From: Zygnema cylindricum
Lineage: Eukaryota; Streptophyta; Zygnematophyceae; Zygnematales; Zygnemataceae
Direction of reading: 5' to 3'
DNA: 64,000 nucleotides
Assembly (NCBI GenBank): GCA_037447655.1
Contig: JBBHKE010003466.1
Location: 228,921-292,920, forward strand
The notes beneath the pieces are model-generated. The model was given only the letters and a program-made list of their open reading frames with translations, searched no databases and was not told where the DNA came from. Shown in pieces: positions 11,010-21,500 of the stretch. A program made the translations under genes and the position numbers. Position 1 is the stretch's first letter; every line of letters starts with the position of its first letter.

Positions 11010-12460
11010 GAGAGGAAGCTCAAATGAGTCCGAAACTGATTTCAGGATCCTCATCATGGCGGGCCCCGGTGGAATCTCTAGTGGAAGGGTCAGGATTTCT
11101 ACTAAGTCTGTCGGCATTCCCATGAATCTTCCCGGCCCGGTGGATTATGTCGATGTCATATTCCTGCAGTATTAACACCCACCTGGCGAGCTTGCCAGTG
11201 AGCTTGCTGTTCTCCATGATCCACTTTAGAGGTTGGTGTCTGTGATCAGAGTTAAATGGACTCCGTATAGGTATGGTCTAAAGTGTTGGATGGCCCATAC
11301 CGCCGCCTGTAATTCCTCGTGATAGCTGCACTAATTCCCCTCCGCTCGGTGATTACACCTACTGCGTAAGCTACCACATATTCGGCCCTAGCATCATCCA
11401 GTTGGGCTAGAACAGCTCCCAATCCAAACCGGCTCCAATCAGTGTAATTGAGGAAGGGTCTTTGGTGATCAGGCATTCGGTGTACTGGGTGTTGCTTCAG
11501 GGAATCCTTGAGGAACAGGAAGGCAATTTGTTGCTCCTCCATCCACTACCACTTCGGTCTTTCCGCAGCAACTGGTTCAGAGGCTGAGCGTGCCTGCTAA
11601 ATTCAGGGATGAATCTCCGATAATTGATAGCCAGGCCTAAAAATGTGAGGAGTGCAAAGACGTCCTAAGAAGGGGGTAGGGCGTCAAGGGCTGGAACTTT
11701 GACCATATGGGGACCCACTGTCCCGGTTGTAACTTCGTGTCCCAAGTAAATATTTTTTTGCACCCCAAAAATTCCCTTACCCGGGTGACATTTGAAGCTC
11801 GCTACTTAGAGAGCTCGGAGTACAATCTATATGTGCTCCAGGTGTTCCTCAAAGGTCTTCGAGAATATAATAACATCGTCCATATAGCACTTTGAATTGT
11901 CAATCCCCCAGAGCGCCTCGTCCATGGCAAGTTGGAATTTGGCTGGCGCATTCTTCAATCCGAATGGCATGTAGAGCCATTTATTCAACCTAACCCTGCC
12001 CAAAAAGTTGTCCTTTCTCGGTGCTTTGGCTCCATCCCGATCTGGTGGAACCCATTCTTCATGTCTAGTGTGGAGTAAATGGTGGCCCCTGCCAACGAGT
12101 CAAAAATCTCTTCCGGGGTAGGCATTGGGTATCGGTCAGGTATAGTTGCCATGTTAAGCATCCGGTAATCTCCACACATCCGAAAGTCTACCGTTTTCCC
12201 AGATGAGTCCTTCTTGGGTGGGAGAACAGTTGGAGACGCAAATCCATGGAGTCCGGTACTTTCTTGCACCAATCTTGCTTCTACCAGAGTTTGTACCTTT
12301 GCCATGATGAACTCCTTTTTCTTGAAACTGAGAGGGTATTGCTTCTGCCAAACAGTACACGTCTTGTCTATTAAATCAATTTGAAAAGGGGTTCTTTTGT
12401 AGATGCCTACGTCCGTATCTGACCAAGAGAACACTTGTTTGTTCTTCTCCAACTGGTTGG
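11010..12460 (-). pseudogene. Gypsy reverse transcriptase and RNase H, frameshifted
   Basis: The RT begins near 12452 with KNKQVFSWSDTDVGIYKRTP. Fingers and palm are clear: RMCGDYRMLNMATIPDRYPM, then GATIYSTLDMKNGFHQIGM with the first catalytic Asp. After a frameshift near 11990 come YMPFGLKNAPAKFQ and the catalytic YMDDVIIFS near 11890. RNase H follows, with FLNYTDWSRFGLGAVLAQLD (11470-11410) and its end KLARWVLILQEYDIDIIHRA with GNADRLSR near 11120. YMDD stands where many plant gypsy elements have YIDD. Frameshifts and stops separate the pieces. Confidence 0.9.
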
Positions 12461-12839
12461 AGAGCTAGGACTTTTGCTGAGGGTCTAACTGCTCCCCTAA
12501 AGTCCAATCCATCTTTCCGGGTTCCACCGCTGCCCAGGCAGCCGAGGGTCTACCCCAGCGGGAGATTGAATTCCATCTCTACTTGCGCGTCTACCTTGTT
12601 TCCTCCCGTTAGAATGCTGCTGCTAACAACTTCCGCTATGTTATCCCTTTTCGAGCCTCTGCTCCCATCAGTGAGGAATCCCTTAATTTCGGTAAAATTC
12701 TGGGACTAGAAAATTTTGATGATAAAAATTGTTTTCTTGCCTCCCTCCATTCCTCAAGCTGCAAGTGGGCCTGCAACGATAACAACTTTGGAGCTTGAAG
12801 GTAGCGATTCCTCGATTGCGGAGACTGTATGCTAGAGAA

Positions 12840-13816
12840 GGATAGAGAATATTTTATCACCCAAGTTATTGCATTTAGATCCATGATTTGTCCGAGTAGG
12901 CTACACCGCTGGAGGTCTGAAATACCTGGTGCCGCCGTGCTGACAGGTTGGAATCCCATGGCTTGTTCTTGTTCTTTCACCGTTGGCGTTTTCCAAGCTC
13001 CACAAATATCATTCCTGACGCGCCCTTTCGATACGCATGGCTGTTGGGGAAGGAAACCAATGTTGGCAGTGCTCGCCGTGGTGCTCTTGGTTGGTTACAC
13101 TGGAAGAACGGAGGACGATCAGCCTTAGTTATCAGAGTGGCCATCCGTCCTGGCCCTAAAGTTTGTTGCAGGGTAATCTAGGGATCTGATTGGTGGTTCT
13201 GTAAGAGCTGGTTCAAGACTGACATAGGTATCAAATTGGTCCAGTATGCCCGATCTCTGTGAGCCCTGGATCCCAGTTGCGCTACATCAAAAACAAGTGG
13301 AGCTCCTAGAATTTGCTTGACTTTATTCCTGCTATTTGCGACTTGTTTTCTCTTATCATCTCCTAGGTGGACATTCTCCAAAACGTACCCCACTGGTTGC
13401 TCTTGGGACTGCTGCAGCCAGGAAAGTAATTTGATCATCTGGAAGAAGGTTCGACTTCTGCTGTCTTGATGTCCCTCGCCTTTCCCGGCTAGAGAGTATC
13501 CTTGACATGGCCATCCTGCAATCACCAAATCCACTCGCTCCAGCATAGCGAGATGTGGCTTGAGGATATGGTCTATATTTTGCGGAACACTTTGGTGAGA
13601 TCTGCAGATGGCGGATATCGAAAGTTGCTGGGGATACAATTGGTGGAGTTGTTGTAGTCCGTATTCACTAACGGCCCAGGTATCCGGTGAAATTTCCACG
13701 GCCATATATGACTGCACTTTGTGCCCAGCTTTCAAGACAGCTTCGAGGTCCGAGCTAATTCCAGAAAATAGGGATAATATCCGGAGTCCAGAATCCGGGA
13801 TAGATAATGACACCAC
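12840..13816 (-). pseudogene. Cytosine-C5 DNA methyltransferase domain inside gypsy pol
   Basis: The domain would transfer a methyl group from S-adenosylmethionine to carbon 5 of cytosine in DNA. From 13816 an open frame of 212 codons shows motif I (LSLFSGIS, residues 14-21), motif II (VEIS, Glu41), motif IV with the catalytic Cys in GWPCQGYS (PCQ at 103-105), motif VI (ENV, 147-149) and motif VIII (RDRAYWTN, 187-194). After a single in-frame TAG at 13178 the same frame continues with ALPTLVSFPNSHAYRKG to about 12985. A one-base slip then leads to motifs IX-X as EQEQAMGF and DLQRCSLLGQIMDLNAITW (12970-12870). Motif order is the normal I to X, not the permuted order of plant DRM enzymes. The domain sits between retropepsin and RT. 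The start is uncertain, since it was probably part of a polyprotein. Confidence 0.92.
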
Positions 13817-13989
13817 TTGTTGATTGAATTTTTAATTTTCCGGCGGAACTTCCGAAGATTCCAACCGAAGTCCTTCTTCTTTCACAAAAATAGCTGTGAA
13901 GGATTTGTCCACTTCCCGCCGAAGTTTTGTTATTTGTAATAATCTGTTCTGGTATCCTTCTTCCCACCGCTTGGAAATAGGGAATTACT

Positions 13990-14797
13990 ATATTATGTTT
14001 GCGATATCGGTGGCGCTGGCAAGCAGTTCCGTTGGTGTGTGAGTTGCATAGACGGGATAACATCCTGCGACAGGAGCATTATCTTTCCCCCTATTCCATA
14101 GATCAAAGGGAACCACCACCTTGACTCCTTTTGGATCCTTAGGATCCCTTACACTAAACTCCTCCTTCCACACACTTTATCCTATATTCACCCTTGTCTA
14201 GGTGGCCATTCCCAATAAAATCTCAAAATGCTTACCTTCCACCACCAAGAAAGGAAGCTGAATTCGAACCTTTTGACGTGCGTTGTCGGCGAACTCTATT
14301 TACATAGCTTTGATTATTCCGTGGACCGGTTGGCTCCCACTACTAACAATACTTAGACAAATGTCACTGGGGAAGATTTCCGGTCGGAGTTCTTCCGGCA
14401 TTTGCTGTAGAGCCGATGTGGTGATTAGATTTAGGAGTGCTCCTGTGTCGACCACTGCGTCTTCATACCCGCCGTATCCGTTGAGTTTGAAATTCCCAGT
14501 CCGGTTGAGAATTAGAGCCACAAATAACGTTTTGTAGTCCCTATCCATCATAGGTGTTTTTGGGTCGGCTGACCAAAAAACGGATCTGTCCTGATCGGCC
14601 TGGTGTTTCTCCCCTCCTGAATGGATTTCCTCTCCGAGGGCTTGGATGAGAACTTCCTCCGGTAAGTTATGAGAAGAGGCCAGTGTTTTCACGTGTTTGA
14701 GAGTGTAAGGCATTAGATGCCTTACTAACATCACTGCTGGTTTGGAGGAAGGAGGTTGAATTTTTGGCGACGAAATGGAGGAATCTATTGGTTCCAC
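13990..14797 (-). pseudogene. Gypsy retropepsin-like protease region
   Basis: The 165-codon open piece 14300-14797 ends with the aspartic protease active site AVVDTGALLNLITTSALQQM, where Asp-Thr-Gly-Ala is the catalytic loop. Downstream in a shifted frame are VRIQLPFLVVEGKHFEILLGM (14280-14210; the ILLGM resembles the protease flap end) and, after two stops, VPFDLWNRGKDNAPVAGCYP (14100-14040). The latter links to the methyltransferase. The upstream part (LVRHLMPYTLKHVKTLA) is not recognised. Confidence 0.8.
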
Positions 14798-16383
14798 CGG
14801 TTGATTCTTCTCCCCCCCCCTGCTTCCTCAATTTCTTGGTCGGATTCTAGCATGGGCGACGTTTCTGGTGTGTTATCCTCTGGGCATTCCGCCAAGTATT
14901 TTTCGAACCAGTCTTGGTTTTCACGCGTCTCTTCCTCCTTTGGTTGTTCCTCCATCTTCCTTGTTTTTGTTGTCCTGTAATTTTCGAATCCCGAAGGCAA
15001 TTTTGTTGCAGCTGGTGGAGGTGGGTTTGTAGATTTTATTCCGAGACCTATGTTGTCGTTCACCATGACGGACTTGGGGGTGATTGATAGAGGTTTAGTA
15101 ACGTTCCTGTTGTGGTCTGTTGGTGCGAGCTTTTGCCTTCCCTTTGCTACACCAAGGTTGTGTTGCGTAGCTGCCTACAATTGTCTCCTACACTGACATT
15201 CCAGGCTCTAGAAAGGAAGGTCGTTGCGTGATGTGTTTTAGGAGGTTCCAGGTCCCATCCAATCACCTCGTCATCGTCTTCTCCAGCTGCCGTTTTCTGT
15301 TCAGGCTCCGCCAGCTTCTGTAGTAATACCTGTTTTCTCCGGTGGAGTTTCAGGGTGGCCGTCAAAGCGAGGGTCCTAGAGGGCGATCCTAGTCGCAGCG
15401 CTGCAAATTCTGTAGCCATGGCTGCCATTTGATGGCTCTACTATTGGATGATAACCTCCGAGGTTAACCGAGCTTGACTTCTTGGCTGTCGTTCTGGGTT
15501 CTCTGGGGTGCGGCGTCCCCAAGGGTAAAGAAGCTGCAATGAGAGTGGATTCACGGCAATTTCACCTTCTTCGGTGAACAGTGCATATTGCATCATCTCT
15601 TTAGGAACTCCATTCTTTCGGAAGCAAAGCCATTCTTTGTGACCCATGAAACCGCAGGCCTCACACTTGGATCCCTCGGTAGTATATTTGCCCCTCAATT
15701 CATTGGAGATTTGCGCGTCATCAAATTTTGGAAGTTTTTGGAAGTTATATTTCTCGCAACTGGGCTTGCGACATCTTTACAGTCTCATATATTGGCATTA
15801 GCCAGTAGTTGTCTTTGTTCACCGGTATTTTATTGTCTGACCCTCCTCCTTGCTTCCTTTCTTCCTGCCTCTTTATCCTTTCAGCTCTGTCCTTCTCCCA
15901 TTGTTTATGCTTAAGAGCTAATTCCGGTTTGAGCTTCCGAGGCATCGTTTCCATCCATGACCTGTTTGTTGACAGTTTAAATAGTTATAGAGGAAGACAC
16001 GGTCATCGGCTCCCATGGCAGGTTCGGATCCGCTATCCACCACCTGTTTCCCCTTGAGCTTCTGCAAGGCTAAGAGTTCGGCCGACTCTTCATTTTCGGG
16101 AGGCATTTCTCCGGCAAATCGTGCAAAGCTCCCTTGGGTTTTTCCTGGTTATCGCATTTTCTTGGGCCTCTCGGTGGACAAAGTGATCATAAAGCTTCAT
16201 TCCGGCCATAGAGATTTCTTTGGCGGTTGGATTGATGTCTTGGATGGCTTGTGCCGCAATCCAATTATCGAGGGCGGCCTGCCCCGTCGGTCTGAATGAA
16301 TTTCGGACGGCGATGAAATATTTGGTTGCCTTGGCCGGAAGATCAATGGTTGAGATTTTGGTCTTTTGACAAAGGCTAGACAA
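14785..16383 (-). pseudogene. Gypsy gag C-terminal half with CCHC zinc knuckle
   Basis: Consecutive minus-strand pieces in changing frames make the nucleocapsid part of gag. The piece 16090-16383 (KATKYFIAVRNSFRPTGQAA) looks like the end of capsid. Basic stretches follow (EKDRAERIKRQEERKQ, 15900-15850). The zinc knuckle is CEACGFMGHKEWLC at about 15665-15625, a standard C-X2-C-X4-H-X4-C RNA-binding motif. The linker 15147-15428 and 14785-15066 is charged and of low complexity (KTRKMEEQPKEEETREN) and leads to the protease. Frameshifts separate the pieces. Confidence 0.75.
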
Positions 16384-16479
16384 TCTGTTAAAAAGAGTCA
16401 GGGGTCTTTCATTCTTTTGGCAACGGAATTCTGTGAATTCCTTGATAGCAGATTCATTCCTCTCGGTGTAAAGGAGTCT

Positions 16480-17078
16480 CTAGGCATTCAAAAGAGTAGT
16501 ACAGGGGTTGGGTCTGCAACCCTTCGGGTGGCTGCCCTGGCCTCTTGGATGGTCTGAAGCTGAGCGACATATGCTCGTCCTTGTGCTTGTAGTTTCATGT
16601 CCTCTGTGAAGAGGGCGGTGATAGCAGCAGCTGTAGGAGCAGCCCAAGTCTGCTTCCACCTGCAAGACTGCCTCATTAAGGATAGGGTCTGAAATTTTGA
16701 TGCTGGGAGCCATCAAAAGAGGTTGTTGCTCCTTGTAGTCAGCCAAAGCGCCCCAAGCAAGATAGTTCACCATCATGGGAAAAAGCGTGGTCTCGAAGTC
16801 ATCTGGAATAGCTCCGGCCCTGTATTTGTTGATTTCAGATTGGGTGAACGACTTCCACAACAATTCCAAATCAGAGAAAGCGATTCCTGAGTTATCTCCT
16901 GTAAAGATCCTTGCGTCCCCCATTTCTTTTTCCTCCTCTGCCAAGTTAGTGAACTGAGAAGAGGATGGTTCGGTTGGGCTAACAAACTGAACCGGTGAAA
17001 TAACCCTTGGGTCTGCGTCGTCTGGCTCGGGCCCGCCTCATTCTCTGGTAGATGGAGTTGTTTCACGAGAGATGGCAC
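16480..17078 (-). pseudogene. Gypsy gag N-terminal half
   Basis: A frame readable from about 17050 reads PVQFVSPTEPSSSQF and then from 16944 MGDARIFTGDNSGIAFSDLE, followed by LLWKSFTQSEINKYRAGAIP and MMVNYLAWGALADYKEQQPL. This is capsid-like helical sequence for which I know no closer family. The frame slips at about 16670 and continues in the next frame as AAAITALFTEDMKLQAQGRA to 16488. An in-frame TGA at about 17042 breaks the extreme N-terminus. The gag assignment comes from position upstream of the zinc knuckle. Confidence 0.6.
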
Positions 17079-17510
17079 TCCCCCCCACTGAGGAAGTTCC
17101 GGTTACTGGTTGGATAGTGAGATGAACTGTATCTCCCTAGAGTTGGCCCTTGGGCAGCAAGAGGCTTTTCACTTTAAGAAAAGTTGCTCGAAGTCTTGCT
17201 CCTATATACCCAAGGGAGGCCCGTTCCTGTCGGCGAACTGTTTCCACCGAGGGAATGTGGAGAATATGTTAAATCACTGGTGGTCCTTGAGGGATTGGTG
17301 GAGAAAGGGATGGAGATGACTGAGGACTACGAGGGAAGGTGTCTGTCTCCGTGTACGCCTTCGGTAGGTTTTTGGTGGAGGAGTTCCTTCGCTGAAATCG
17401 GGAGATTGCAGTGAGGAGGAGAGTGGGTAGGAATGTCGTACTTGTAGGGTAAGACAGGTGGTCCCGGTGACCCACGTATTGCAGCGGCCGGAGAAACAGA
17501 AGGTGAAGGA
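17079..17510. other. Probable gypsy leader, no gene seen
   Basis: These 430 bases lie between gag and the family-C LTR. No priming site of the TGGTATCAGAGC type and no coding frame is visible. An open frame of 109 codons on minus (17269-17598) crosses into the LTR fragment and is judged accidental. Confidence 0.4.
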
Positions 17511-18131
17511 TGTAGAAACTAATGGTCTTATTAGTATTATCTAGGTCTGAAAAGAAATATAGAAGTCGAGGCAGTCTATCTCTAACTTCTCTCTCCAACT
17601 CTCAAACTTGTCGCAGTCACTGAGAAATTGGAGAGGAAGCTCGAGCCATGGCTACCTTGGCTATCCTGAGGTTTACGAGAAATTTATATTAGGGTTTATA
17701 TATTTATTTAAAAGGTATGTGCCGGCGGCAGGATTTGATCCTTGTACCTACCGGCCGGCAGACAGGAAATAGTCGGTAGCCTTAGCCGTTAAGTCTAGCG
17801 GTAGTGTTACGTATTATATAGTTTGATGTTTATTTAAATATGTATACGTGCGATAAACCATTTAACTGAAATGAATTACGGGATACATAGATCTAGTTAT
17901 ATATAATGTACGACTTACGGTACGGACTAAATCAGTACCGAGCATTTGTTTCGTAAATGAAACAAATACCGCACATGTATTTATTACGGCTACGATTAAA
18001 TCCGAATTTAATCGGACGGCCGGGATTAGCGCCGAGATCGCGGAGGAAGATTTTGGCGGTTTGTGGCCATCGCCACATCGGATGACGCGTGGCGAAATTC
18101 CGTTGGATTGTGGAATCTCCGGAGATTATAC
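17511..18131 (+). repeat. Copia family-C LTR fragment (5' ~620 bases)
   Basis: This segment starts TGTAGAAACTAATGG, the same LTR start as at 44877 on minus. It matches the first ~620 of 1049 bases of the element-C LTRs, then stops at about 18131 inside CTCCGGAGATTAT. It keeps the TATA-like TTATATATAAT at 17897-17907, the hairpin around ATTTGTTTC and GAAACAAAT (17944-17967) and the tRNA-like block at 17717-17812. The other side is directly joined to a decayed family-B gag. Confidence 0.88.
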
Positions 18132-19603
18132 ACCCTTTATTTTGTCAGCAATGACCATTTTCCTCAAACTATCATAATTAACATGGCCTTATCTTTTATG
18201 CCACAACTCATTTGAGTGCAAAACACCGGAGTACAAGACATCATTCTCCTTTGTATTAGCCATATCCATGCGATACATCTTGCTACTATCTCTAGTACCT
18301 GTAACCGCAACCTTGCCATTTTTGCTAACAACCTGCCGACCATTTTTCAAATTAACCTCAAAGCCTTTACTCTCTACCAACGACGTAGAAAACAGATTTT
18401 TCTTAAAGTCAGGTACAAATAAGAAATTGTGAAGAGTCCTTTCAATTGCTTTTCCTTCTACATCAACTAGTAAGGACACATCACCCACAGCACGAGTTTG
18501 GACACTCATTCCACAAGCATAATAAATATTTTTCTCCGGCGTTGCTTTCAGATTTTTGAAGATGGTCTTGTTCCAGCACATGTGGGTTGACGCTCATGTA
18601 TCCATTATCCATCGTGGGTCCTTCGCGCCCTCCATTGCAGCCGCCATAGCGAATAGATCCGTATCGTCCTCCGTAGAAACCGTCAAATTCTCGTCTTGGA
18701 GAGACGAAGAAGCCGAAAATAGTGCAATTCCACGAGGCGGAGTCCCCGTGAAGCCTTTGTAAAACTGGCTTTGTTGCCATCCTGGCCGGTATAAACCTGT
18801 ATCGTTAGCTTTTTTATGCTTAGGACAAAAATTTTATCCATGACCTCTCTCACTACAATAAAAGCATGCATTGTTGGATTGTCTATTTCCACTTTGATGA
18901 AAATGTCTGAACTGATTAAACTGATTCCTTTGCTGATTAATCTGTCCTTTTCTCTCAAAGTGTGAATTAAAAGCCTCTACTTGCTCAACATTGAGAATAT
19001 TAGATGTGGCTTCCTCCTCTAGTAAAATATTGATGGCTAACTGTAAAGTCTAGCTAGCTTTATCTTTCTGTTTGAGCATGTCAGATGCTCCTTTCATACT
19101 ACGAGGGAGACCCCTCATGAGCAAAGCTGCCTGTTGAAACGGAGGAAACACCCCACCTGCACAAGCATGTGCATCTACAAGGATACGAAATTTGTTAGAA
19201 TATCCTGCCATTGTACCGCCAGTGTACTTATAGTCCCAAATTTTTCCAGCCAATAGAAGCTCTTCCTGGACATTGGCCTTTTCATAATCACTTTTAAGAG
19301 ATTTCCAGATATCAATTGCTTTTTTCATCTTTATCCAGACATAGCTAAGTCCTCAGATATACAAAATTTCAGAATAGACCGAGCTTGCGTATTTTTCTTA
19401 GACCATGACGAATCAGATTCATCCAGCGAACCATCCAATATATCTAAAAGATTGACATTTTCAAAATGTGTTTCCACCATATCCGCCCAGTAAACATACT
19501 TATCCCCGGAAAAGATAGGGATTCTTGATGACAGGCCCATAACCTGTTGTTCTACAACCACCGGTGCAGGTGGAGGAGCAGCAGTAGAAGTAGAAGTAGA
19601 CAT
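18132..19603 (-). pseudogene. Copia family-B gag to pre-integrase region, decayed
   Basis: The minus strand encodes gag from the in-LTR ATG at 19603 (M-S-T-S-T-S-T-A-A-P-P-P), through the priming site (QQVMGLSSRIPIFSGDKYVY), then the UBN2-type block MKKAIDIWKSLKSDYEKANV with IWDYKYTGGTMAGYSNKF (19328-19050). Retropepsin is hardly visible. The 130-codon piece 18189-18581 ends LHSNELWHKR then GHVNYDSLRKM, the GAG-pre-integrase zinc region. The frame breaks at about 19330, 19050-18960 and 18780. The integrase and everything downstream are missing at the junction with the family-C LTR at 18131. Confidence 0.85.
19533..19544 (-). promoter_or_regulatory. Primer binding site, family B
   Basis: On the minus strand GGTTATGGGCCT follows the LTR end GAACAACA directly. 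Eleven bases match the complement of the initiator tRNA-Met anticodon arm. It is translated as V-M-G-L in gag. Confidence 0.7.
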
Positions 19604-19870
19604 GATACACTCTCAGAAGCTATCAAGAATCCTACCAAACAGCTGTTCTTAAGTGCTCACCACTTCTTATACAAGCATCCAAACCTCACAAAACTCTATC
19701 AGAATATAGAGTAGAATAAACACTGATAACTCCCAAAGTTATAGCACAATTGACCCGACAACACTCAAGATATAATACTCAGAAGTTTCCCAAAAATTGT
19801 CTGCAGTTTTACTACTTGGAAGTCTAGATACATTATATGTTATGAGTCCTAAGTCTTATACTTGTGTTGT
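19545..19870 (-). repeat. Copia family-B LTR, 3' part
   Basis: The LTR ends at 19545 with GAACAACA on the minus strand and includes the gag start at 19603. Similarity to the other family-B LTRs is clear to about 19870 (GACTTAGGACTCATAACATA region). Beyond that the sequence changes to short tandem repeats, so the true 5' end is not placed. Confidence 0.6.
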
Positions 19871-19899
19871 ACCGGCAATACTAGTGTACCTGAGAGGTA

Positions 19900-20030
19900 C
19901 GTCAAGCTGCCAAGCTAATACTATGCTACCACTGAGCTACCAGTGAGCTACCACTGAGCTACCACTAAGCTACCATTCAGCTACCACTGAGCTACCCACT
20001 AAGTTACCACTGAGTTCCCACTAAGTTGAC
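19900..20030 (+). repeat. 11-bp minisatellite (GCTACCACTGA)
   Basis: About eleven degenerate copies of GCTACCACTGA, with variants such as GCTACCATTCA and GTTACCACTGA, follow each other with period 11 and occasional 12. No coding role is seen. Confidence 0.85.
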
Positions 20031-20144
20031 TAGAATCGTATCTATCGCAGTTGCTCTATCCAGTACAGAATCACATTAAGAATATCAGACGTTGCGTTGT
20101 CCGTACGGACCATATCAAATATAATCGCGGTTGCCTTGTCCTGT

Positions 20145-20300
20145 CTGTGTTGCAGCTTCGCTGCTGCGCTGCTCTGCTCCTGCGCTGCTCTGCTGCTGCG
20201 CTGCTCTGCTGTATAGCAGCTGCGCTGCTCTGTTGTATAGCAGCTGCGCTGCTCTGTCTGTATAGCAGCTGCGCTGCTTTGTCTGTAAAGCAGCTGCGCT
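20145..20300 (+). repeat. GCAGCTGCGCTGCTCTG minisatellite
   Basis: GCTGCGCTGCTCTG recurs at first every 15-16 bases and then every ~27 bases with the insert TNTGTATAGCA. The unit is rich in GCTGC and AGCAGCTGCGCTGCT palindromes, so single strands could fold into hairpins. Open frames here (Gln/Ser/Arg-rich on minus, Ala/Leu/Cys-rich on plus) are side effects of the repeat. Confidence 0.88.
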
Positions 20301-20339
20301 GCTCTGAGACTGAAAGCTTTCCAAAAAGACAATACTTTC

Positions 20340-21500
20340 CCCCCATATCTACCATCAAAGATACATCACCCTAAGCTGAGGTTTGAACACTCATGCCAAA
20401 AGCATTGTAAATACTCTTTAGAGGTGTTTGCTGCAGATTTGTAAAAGTCGCCTTGTTCCAGCACATATGGGTCGATGCTCCTGTGTCCATGATCCATCCG
20501 CATCCTTGGGACCTTCCATGGCCGCCGCCATAGCAAATACCTCTGCCTCCTCTTGCTCATTAAAGCTCAGAGACTCATATGCATCAAATGCAGAAGCTGA
20601 AAAAAAAACATTTCCACGGGTAGGATTTCCACAAAAGCCTTTGTGATATTGGCTTTGCTGCCAACCCGACCTGTTTAAACCAGTCTCATTAGACTTTTTC
20701 AGCTTAGGATAGAACGTATATCCATGACAGTTCTCAGAACAATAAAAACAAGCAGTAGAAGTTTATCTATTTGGCCTCTGATTAAACTAATTAACCTGAT
20801 TCTGATTTTGGTTAAACTGATTCCTATTAAAATTATACTAATTTCTTTTGTTAAATTCTTTGGCCAAAGCTTCAACCTTTCCTTGTCTTTTAAGGAGTTT
20901 AGTATTGTTTTCTTCCTCTAATATAAGATTATATGCTAACTGAAATGACCAGCTAGCATTATCATGACTCTTTAGCTGAACAGACACAACTTTCATGTTA
21001 CTATGGAGACCTCTAATATGTAGAGCTACTGTTGACTCAAGAAATGACCCCGTCAGCAAAGGAGTGTGCATCAACAAGTGCAGGAAAATTGTTATAATAC
21101 TCGACCATAGTTCCCCCCGAGTATTTGTACTCCCAAATTATTCCAGCCACCATGAGCTCCTCTTCAACATTCGCTTTCTCAAAAGCCGATTTCAGTGATG
21201 TCCAAATCTCTTTTGCCTTCTTCATTGTCAGTCGTGAGATGACCAAATTTTTTGAAATACAAAGAATTTTATTGTTCCTTCCCATTCAATTCTTTTTCGC
21301 CCAACTCGGATTTGTTTCATCAAAGGAGCCATCCAAGAACCCCAAAAGTCATTAGTTTCAAACAAAGATTCAACCATCGCCGCCCAGGGCGCATACTTTT
21401 GGCAATTGAAGATAGGAATTCTTGACTAAAGTCCCATAACATGTTGTTCTACAACCACCGTTGCAGGAGGAGAACCAGCAGTAGTAGTGGAAGAAGACAT
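20340..21500 (-). pseudogene. Second copia family-B gag region, decayed
   Basis: This is a second divergent copy of the gag region at 18132-19603. The minus-strand start ATG at 21500 reads M-S-S-S-T-T-T-A-G-S-P-P and crosses a changed priming site (GTTATGGGAC). It then reads SRIPIFNCQKYAPWAAMVES, and MKKAKEIWTSLKSAFEKANV with IWEYKYSGGTMVEYYNNFPA (21225-21110). The zinc-knuckle region is poor. The retropepsin-side block at 20560-20366 aligns with 18780-18481. It has several frameshifts, and the rest of pol is replaced by the minisatellite at 20145-20300. Confidence 0.82.

Larger units (their letters stand above)
10007..17510 (-). mobile_element. Ty3/gypsy element carrying a DNA methyltransferase, decayed, ends missing
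   Basis: Read on the minus strand, the order of parts is leader (17510-17080), gag (17070-15745), zinc knuckle (near 15660), retropepsin (near 14410), cytosine-C5 methyltransferase (13816-12840), RT (12450-11800), RNase H (11540-11020) and integrase (10780-10010). The PR-RT-RNase H-IN order is that of Ty3/gypsy. The 3' end is cut by the 40-bp satellite inside the integrase, so the 3' LTR is missing. On the 5' side a family-C copia LTR fragment starts at 17511 and no gypsy LTR is visible. The frame is broken many times by single-base shifts and stops, but each domain stays readable. It is more GC-rich than its surroundings. Confidence 0.9.

Noticed and set aside
17269-17598. The 109-codon minus frame upstream of the gypsy gag.
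   Set aside because: It straddles the junction with an unrelated copia LTR fragment and shows no gag features.
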